Below, piece after piece: positions 10,059 through 12,763 of a stretch of 12,763 bases of DNA. Source of the stretch: Candidatus Sulfopaludibacter sp. SbA3 (GTDB lineage: Bacteria > Acidobacteriota > Vicinamibacteria > Vicinamibacterales > UBA2999); the NCBI GenBank assembly GCA_945866285.1, contig CAMBHC010000042.1, positions 1-12,763 of the forward strand, read 5' to 3'. A program made the position numbers and the translations under genes. Below the pieces are notes generated by a model that worked only from the letters and a program-made list of their open reading frames with translations, searched no databases and was not told where the DNA came from. The stretch's first letter is position 1. Each line of letters opens with the position of its first letter.

Positions 10059-11260
10059 TGTCGAGCGTCACTTCTGAAACGTTCAAGGCCGGCGACACGC
10101 CGCTGCCAGGCCTGAAGCAGTTCGGCCTCATTGCGGCCGCGTTGGGCGTGGTGTTGACCGGCGCCGGCTTCATGATGGCGGGCGAGCAGGGCGCCGAGCG
10201 CTTTTTCCAGGCTTACCTGGTCGCCTACACCTTCTGGACCGGCGTGGCTCTTGGCTGCCTGGCGCTGCTGATGGTGCAACACCTCACCGGCGGCGCGTGG
10301 GGCATTGTGCTGCGGCGGCCGTTCGAAGCGGCGGTCCGCACCATCCCATTTATGGCGGTGCTGTTCCTGCCGATCGCGCTCGGCATGCACCACCTCTACG
10401 AGTGGACGCATGACAGCGCGCTGACCGACCCGGTGCTGATGCAGAAGGCCGCGTACCTGAACACGCCCTTCTTCCTGGTTCGCCAGGTCATCTACTTCGC
10501 GATCTGGTCGGCGCTCGGTTATCTGCTGACCTCGTGGTCGGCCGAGCACGATCGCACGGGCGACCCGAAGCTGGTGGATAAGATGGCGAGCCTGTCTGGC
10601 GCCGGTCTTGTCCTCTACTTCCTCACCATCACCTTCGCGATGGTCGACTGGACGATGTCGGTCAACCCGCATTGGTTCTCGACCATCTGGGGCATGCTCT
10701 ACATCGGCGGCCAGGGCCTGTCGGCCTTCGCGTTCGGCATCATGGTGCTGGTGATGCTGTCGCAGACCGCGCCGTTGAATAAGGTGCTGAGCACGCACCA
10801 CTTCCACGACCTCGGCAAGTTCCTGTTCGCGTTCCTGATGCTGTGGGCGTACCTGTCGTTCTCGCAGCTGCTGATCATCTGGGCGGCCAACCTCCCGGAA
10901 GAAATTCCGCACTACATCGTCCGCTGGGAAACCAGCTGGCGCTACCTGAGCGCTTTCATCATCATCGGGCACTTCATCGTGCCCTACGCGCTGCTGCTGT
11001 CGCGCGACCTGAAGAAGAATGCCGGCAAGCTGAAGGTAATCGCGATCTGGATCATCTTCGCGCGCATCGCCGACTACTACTGGCACGTCGCCCCCGAGTT
11101 CCACAAGGAAGGCCTGAGCCTGAGCCTGCTCGACGTGGCGCTGCCGCTCGCGCTGGGCGGCATCTTTATTTCGCTGTTCGTATCCCAGCTGGCGGGGCGC
11201 TCGCTGCTGCCGGTTAACGATGCCGGGCTGGAGAAGGCACTGACCCATCATGTCCACTAA
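10058..11260 (+). CDS. actF: ActF, integral membrane subunit (quinol:cytochrome c oxidoreductase)
   Basis: A 400-residue polytopic protein with about ten hydrophobic helices, starting at GTG 10058, which shares its G with the actE TAG. Family features include GMHHLYEWTH (near 109), LNTPFFLVRQVIYFAIW (near 135), DWTMSVNPHWFSTIWG and the FHDLGKFLFAFLMLWAYLSF segment with SQLLIIWAANLPEEIPHY. ActF is structurally related to ActC and in known complexes may carry a second proton path; a quinol site there is less certain. It ends HHVH and overlaps the next gene by 11 nt. Confidence 0.94.
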   Translation: MSSVTSETFKAGDTPLPGLKQFGLIAAALGVVLTGAGFMMAGEQGAERFFQAYLVAYTFWTGVALGCLALLMVQHLTGGAWGIVLRRPFEAAVRTIPFMAVLFLPIALGMHHLYEWTHDSALTDPVLMQKAAYLNTPFFLVRQVIYFAIWSALGYLLTSWSAEHDRTGDPKLVDKMASLSGAGLVLYFLTITFAMVDWTMSVNPHWFSTIWGMLYIGGQGLSAFAFGIMVLVMLSQTAPLNKVLSTHHFHDLGKFLFAFLMLWAYLSFSQLLIIWAANLPEEIPHYIVRWETSWRYLSAFIIIGHFIVPYALLLSRDLKKNAGKLKVIAIWIIFARIADYYWHVAPEFHKEGLSLSLLDVALPLALGGIFISLFVSQLAGRSLLPVNDAGLEKALTHHVH

Positions 11261-11759
11261 CGAGCAGGTGACCCCCTCGACTTCGCTCGGGACGAGCGAA
11301 CACGACCTCGAGTACGGGCCCACGCCGCCCGGCGCCAAGTACGAGCACACCGACATCGACACGTCGATCGGCTACAAGTTTGCGTTGTGGCTGATCGTGG
11401 CGATGCTGGCCTCTGTGGGCATCGTCTACGGCACGTTCTGGTTCTTCGAGGGCCAGATCCAGAAAGCCGACGCCGTGGCACAGAAGTATCCCCTCGCCGT
11501 GGGCCAGGACAAGACGCCGCCACTGCCGAACCTGCAGACGCAGCCGTTCAAGGACGTCTACCTGCTGCGCAAAGGTGAGGCCGAGAAGCTGGCCAGCTAT
11601 GGCTGGGTCGACAAGCCAGGCGGCGTGACGCGCATTCCGATCGATCACGCCATGGCCGTGCTGTTGCAGCGTGGCCTGCCCGCGCGCACCGGCGGCGGTA
11701 CTGGCCTGAACGTGGTGACCCAGGATAGTTCTGCGGGACGAACGATCGTCCCTCGGTGA
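11250..11759 (+). CDS. Conserved single-helix membrane protein of the act locus
   Basis: A 169-residue protein: a cytoplasmic N-terminus, one transmembrane helix (about 44-66), then a presumably periplasmic tail. The tail has LRKGEAEKLASYGWVDKPGG and TRIPIDHAMAVLLQRGLPAR (105-146), a pattern I associate with small proteins next to act and caa3-oxidase genes. There are no haem or metal motifs. Position and overlap with actF suggest an accessory subunit or assembly factor of Act or of the oxidase; equivalence to the small ActG of Rhodothermus is possible but not established. Residues 9-17 (PSTSLGTSE) are coded by a REP-like palindrome, so this N-terminal part is probably not functional sequence of the original protein. 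A hairpin overlaps the last codons. Confidence 0.75.
   Translation: MSTNEQVTPSTSLGTSEHDLEYGPTPPGAKYEHTDIDTSIGYKFALWLIVAMLASVGIVYGTFWFFEGQIQKADAVAQKYPLAVGQDKTPPLPNLQTQPFKDVYLLRKGEAEKLASYGWVDKPGGVTRIPIDHAMAVLLQRGLPARTGGGTGLNVVTQDSSAGRTIVPR
11274..11300 (+). repeat. REP-like palindrome inside a coding N-terminus
   Basis: TTCGCTC (11282-11288) and GAGCGAA (11294-11300) pair around GGGAC, preceded by CCCTCGAC. This is very close to a widespread bacterial REP-type sequence whose reverse translation gives the well-known VPSEVEG peptide; here the reverse strand also reads so. It is translated without breaking the frame. One copy only in this window. Confidence 0.55.
11735..11752 (+). promoter_or_regulatory. 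Hairpin between the accessory protein gene and SCO
   Basis: GGGACGA-ACGA-TCGTCCC forms a perfect 7-bp stem with a 4-nt loop, ending 4 bases before the stop codon of the upstream gene and 14 bases before the SCO ATG. No T-run follows, so it is not a typical intrinsic terminator. It could modulate SCO translation or mRNA processing. Confidence 0.35.
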
Positions 11760-11766
11760 CGTGGTG

Positions 11767-12627
11767 ATGTGGCGAGCTCGTGATGCGCGAACGGCGGTGA
11801 TGGCGATGAGCGCGGTGGCGCTCATGACGGCCGTCGTGTCGGCGCAGGGCGAGGCGCCGGGGATTCGTCCCGCGGCGGCGTTGCCGTCGGGCCAGGTGCC
11901 TGGCGTGCTTGGCAAGGTTGGGTTCGAGCAGCACCTCAACGAGCAGCTGCCGCTGGACTTGCCGTTCACCGATGAGTCCGGTACGGCCGTGAAGCTCGGT
12001 GATTATTTCGGCCGCAAGCCGATCGTGCTGGCGTTCGTGTATTACGAGTGCCCGATGCTGTGCACGCAGGTGCTAAACGGCCTCGAAAGCTCGTTGCGCG
12101 TGATCGACGAGAGCATCGGCAAGGAATTCGATGTTGTCACGGTCAGCTTCGACGCCCGGGAAACACCGGTGCTGGCTGCAGCCAAGAAGCAGGCGTATCT
12201 CGACCGCTACAAACGGCCCGAAGCGGCCCGGGGGTGGCACTTCCTCACCGGCAGCCAGGCCTCGATTGACGCGCTGACCAAGGCGGCGGGCTTCAACTAC
12301 GCGTGGGACGAACAGTCGCAGCAGTTCGCGCATGCCAGCGGCATCATCGTCGCGACGCCGGATGGCAGGTTGTCGCGCTACTTCTTTGGTATCGACTACT
12401 CGCCACGCGACGTCAAGTTTGCCTTGATCGAGTCGTCGTCCGGAAAGGTCGGCTCGCTTGCCGACCAGCTGCTGCTCTACTGCTATCACTACGACCCGGC
12501 CGCGGGCAACTACGGCTTCGCGGCCATGAGAGCTGTTCGGATTGGTGGCGCCGCCACGCTGGTGGCGCTGTTTGGATTCATGTTCGTGTCGATTCGGCGC
12601 GACAATCGCGCGACCGGACACTTGCGA
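11767..12627 (+). CDS. SCO1/SenC-type copper chaperone for cytochrome c oxidase (no stop before coxB)
   Basis: The ATG at 11767 gives a signal peptide (basic MWRARDARTAV, then a hydrophobic core to VVSAQ, about residue 27). GTG 11761 and 11764 are alternatives. A thioredoxin-like SCO domain follows, with LPLDLPFTDESG, the copper-binding CPMLC (Cys95, Cys99) and His189 in AHASGI, so all three copper ligands are present. LLLYCYHYDPAAGNYGFA marks the subgroup found beside caa3-type oxidases. One C-terminal helix (about 256-277) ends in RRDNR, predicting a periplasmic domain and cytoplasmic tail. Known role: loading of CuA in oxidase subunit II, encoded next. Oddity: the frame has no stop and continues into the coxB sequence. 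The end given here is the base before the coxB ATG, not a termination codon. Confidence 0.85.
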
Positions 12628-12763
12628 ATGACAATAGTCGGCAGTCCCATCTTCCCAGAACAGGCCTCGACGTTCGCCGCGGACGTCGACGCGCTGTATT
12701 TCTTTATTCTCGCGACGTGCGCGTTCTTCGCGATCGCCGTATCGATCGCCGTCGTCTATTTCG
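12628..12763 (+). CDS. coxB: Cytochrome c oxidase subunit II, N-terminal part (runs off window)
   Basis: From ATG 12628 the frame reads MTIVGSPIFPEQASTFAADV, then DALYFFILATCAFFAIAVSI, to the window edge (45 residues). The FPEQAST...DALYFF pattern followed by the first transmembrane helix is typical of subunit II of caa3-like haem-copper oxidases. The CuA domain would lie beyond the window and cannot be checked. The ATG shares bases with a TGA in the second frame (ATGA, 12628-12631), the usual form of coupled gene junctions. In the sequence as given, SCO enters in the same frame as coxB. The Shine-Dalgarno is weak. Confidence 0.82.
   Translation, partial: MTIVGSPIFPEQASTFAADVDALYFFILATCAFFAIAVSIAVVYF

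Noticed and set aside
10055..11362. 435-codon open frame on the minus strand opposite actF
   Set aside because: Rich in Arg, Gln, His and Glu, as expected from antisense of membrane-protein codons; it crosses the REP sequence and gives its usual VPSEVEG translation. No independent support.
12073..12621. 182-codon minus-strand frame opposite SCO
   Set aside because: The plus strand encodes a clear SCO protein with signal peptide and copper motif; the antisense frame has no features.

Overview
This is a GC-rich (roughly 65% by eye) chromosomal stretch. It most resembles an acidobacterium, probably a Vicinamibacteria-type lineage. That placement rests on the gene set and style: an alternative complex III (Act) operon leading into a SCO/caa3-oxidase locus, a small double zinc-ribbon protein, REP-like palindromes translated in frame, and -10-like hexamers placed right against start codons. 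It is an inference, not a taxonomic identification.

Layout. Bases 1-495 are the 3' end of a membrane-protein gene. A crotonase-family gene (minus strand, 499-1251) and a Nudix hydrolase gene (plus strand, 1277-1987) diverge from a 25-bp spacer. A 45-codon ORF overlaps the Nudix 3' end. A minus-strand pair follows: a zinc-ribbon protein (2792-3268) and, downstream of it, a two-domain thioredoxin-fold protein (2124-2777). The second gene has an in-frame UGA exactly where its family has the first cysteine of the C-terminal CxxC. A well-formed bacterial SECIS-like hairpin with a GGUC loop lies at the right distance after it. I read it as one selenoprotein gene that ordinary gene calling splits into two fragments.

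From 3269 to 3689 there is a 421-bp non-coding stretch full of potential RNA hairpins, some mutually exclusive, with an AT-rich promoter-like island. It precedes actA-actB-actC-actD-actE-actF (3690-11260), in which consecutive genes overlap by 1, 4 or 11 nt. These encode the quinol:cytochrome c / high-potential acceptor oxidoreductase: ActA pentahaem cytochrome, ActB iron-sulfur/molybdopterin-fold subunit, ActC and ActF quinol-site membrane subunits, ActD membrane subunit, ActE monohaem lipoprotein. A conserved single-helix protein follows (11250-11759), then a SCO copper chaperone (from 11767) and the start of cytochrome c oxidase subunit II (from 12628, running off the window). Together they describe an electron route from quinol through Act to a haem-copper oxidase whose CuA site SCO would load.

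Points deserving a second look: the UGA/SECIS selenoprotein; the absence of any stop codon between SCO and coxB, which makes a formal fusion with conflicting membrane topology; the structured leader ahead of actA; a run of GC hairpins translated in frame as a linker in ActB; and a REP-like palindrome translated in the protein after ActF.
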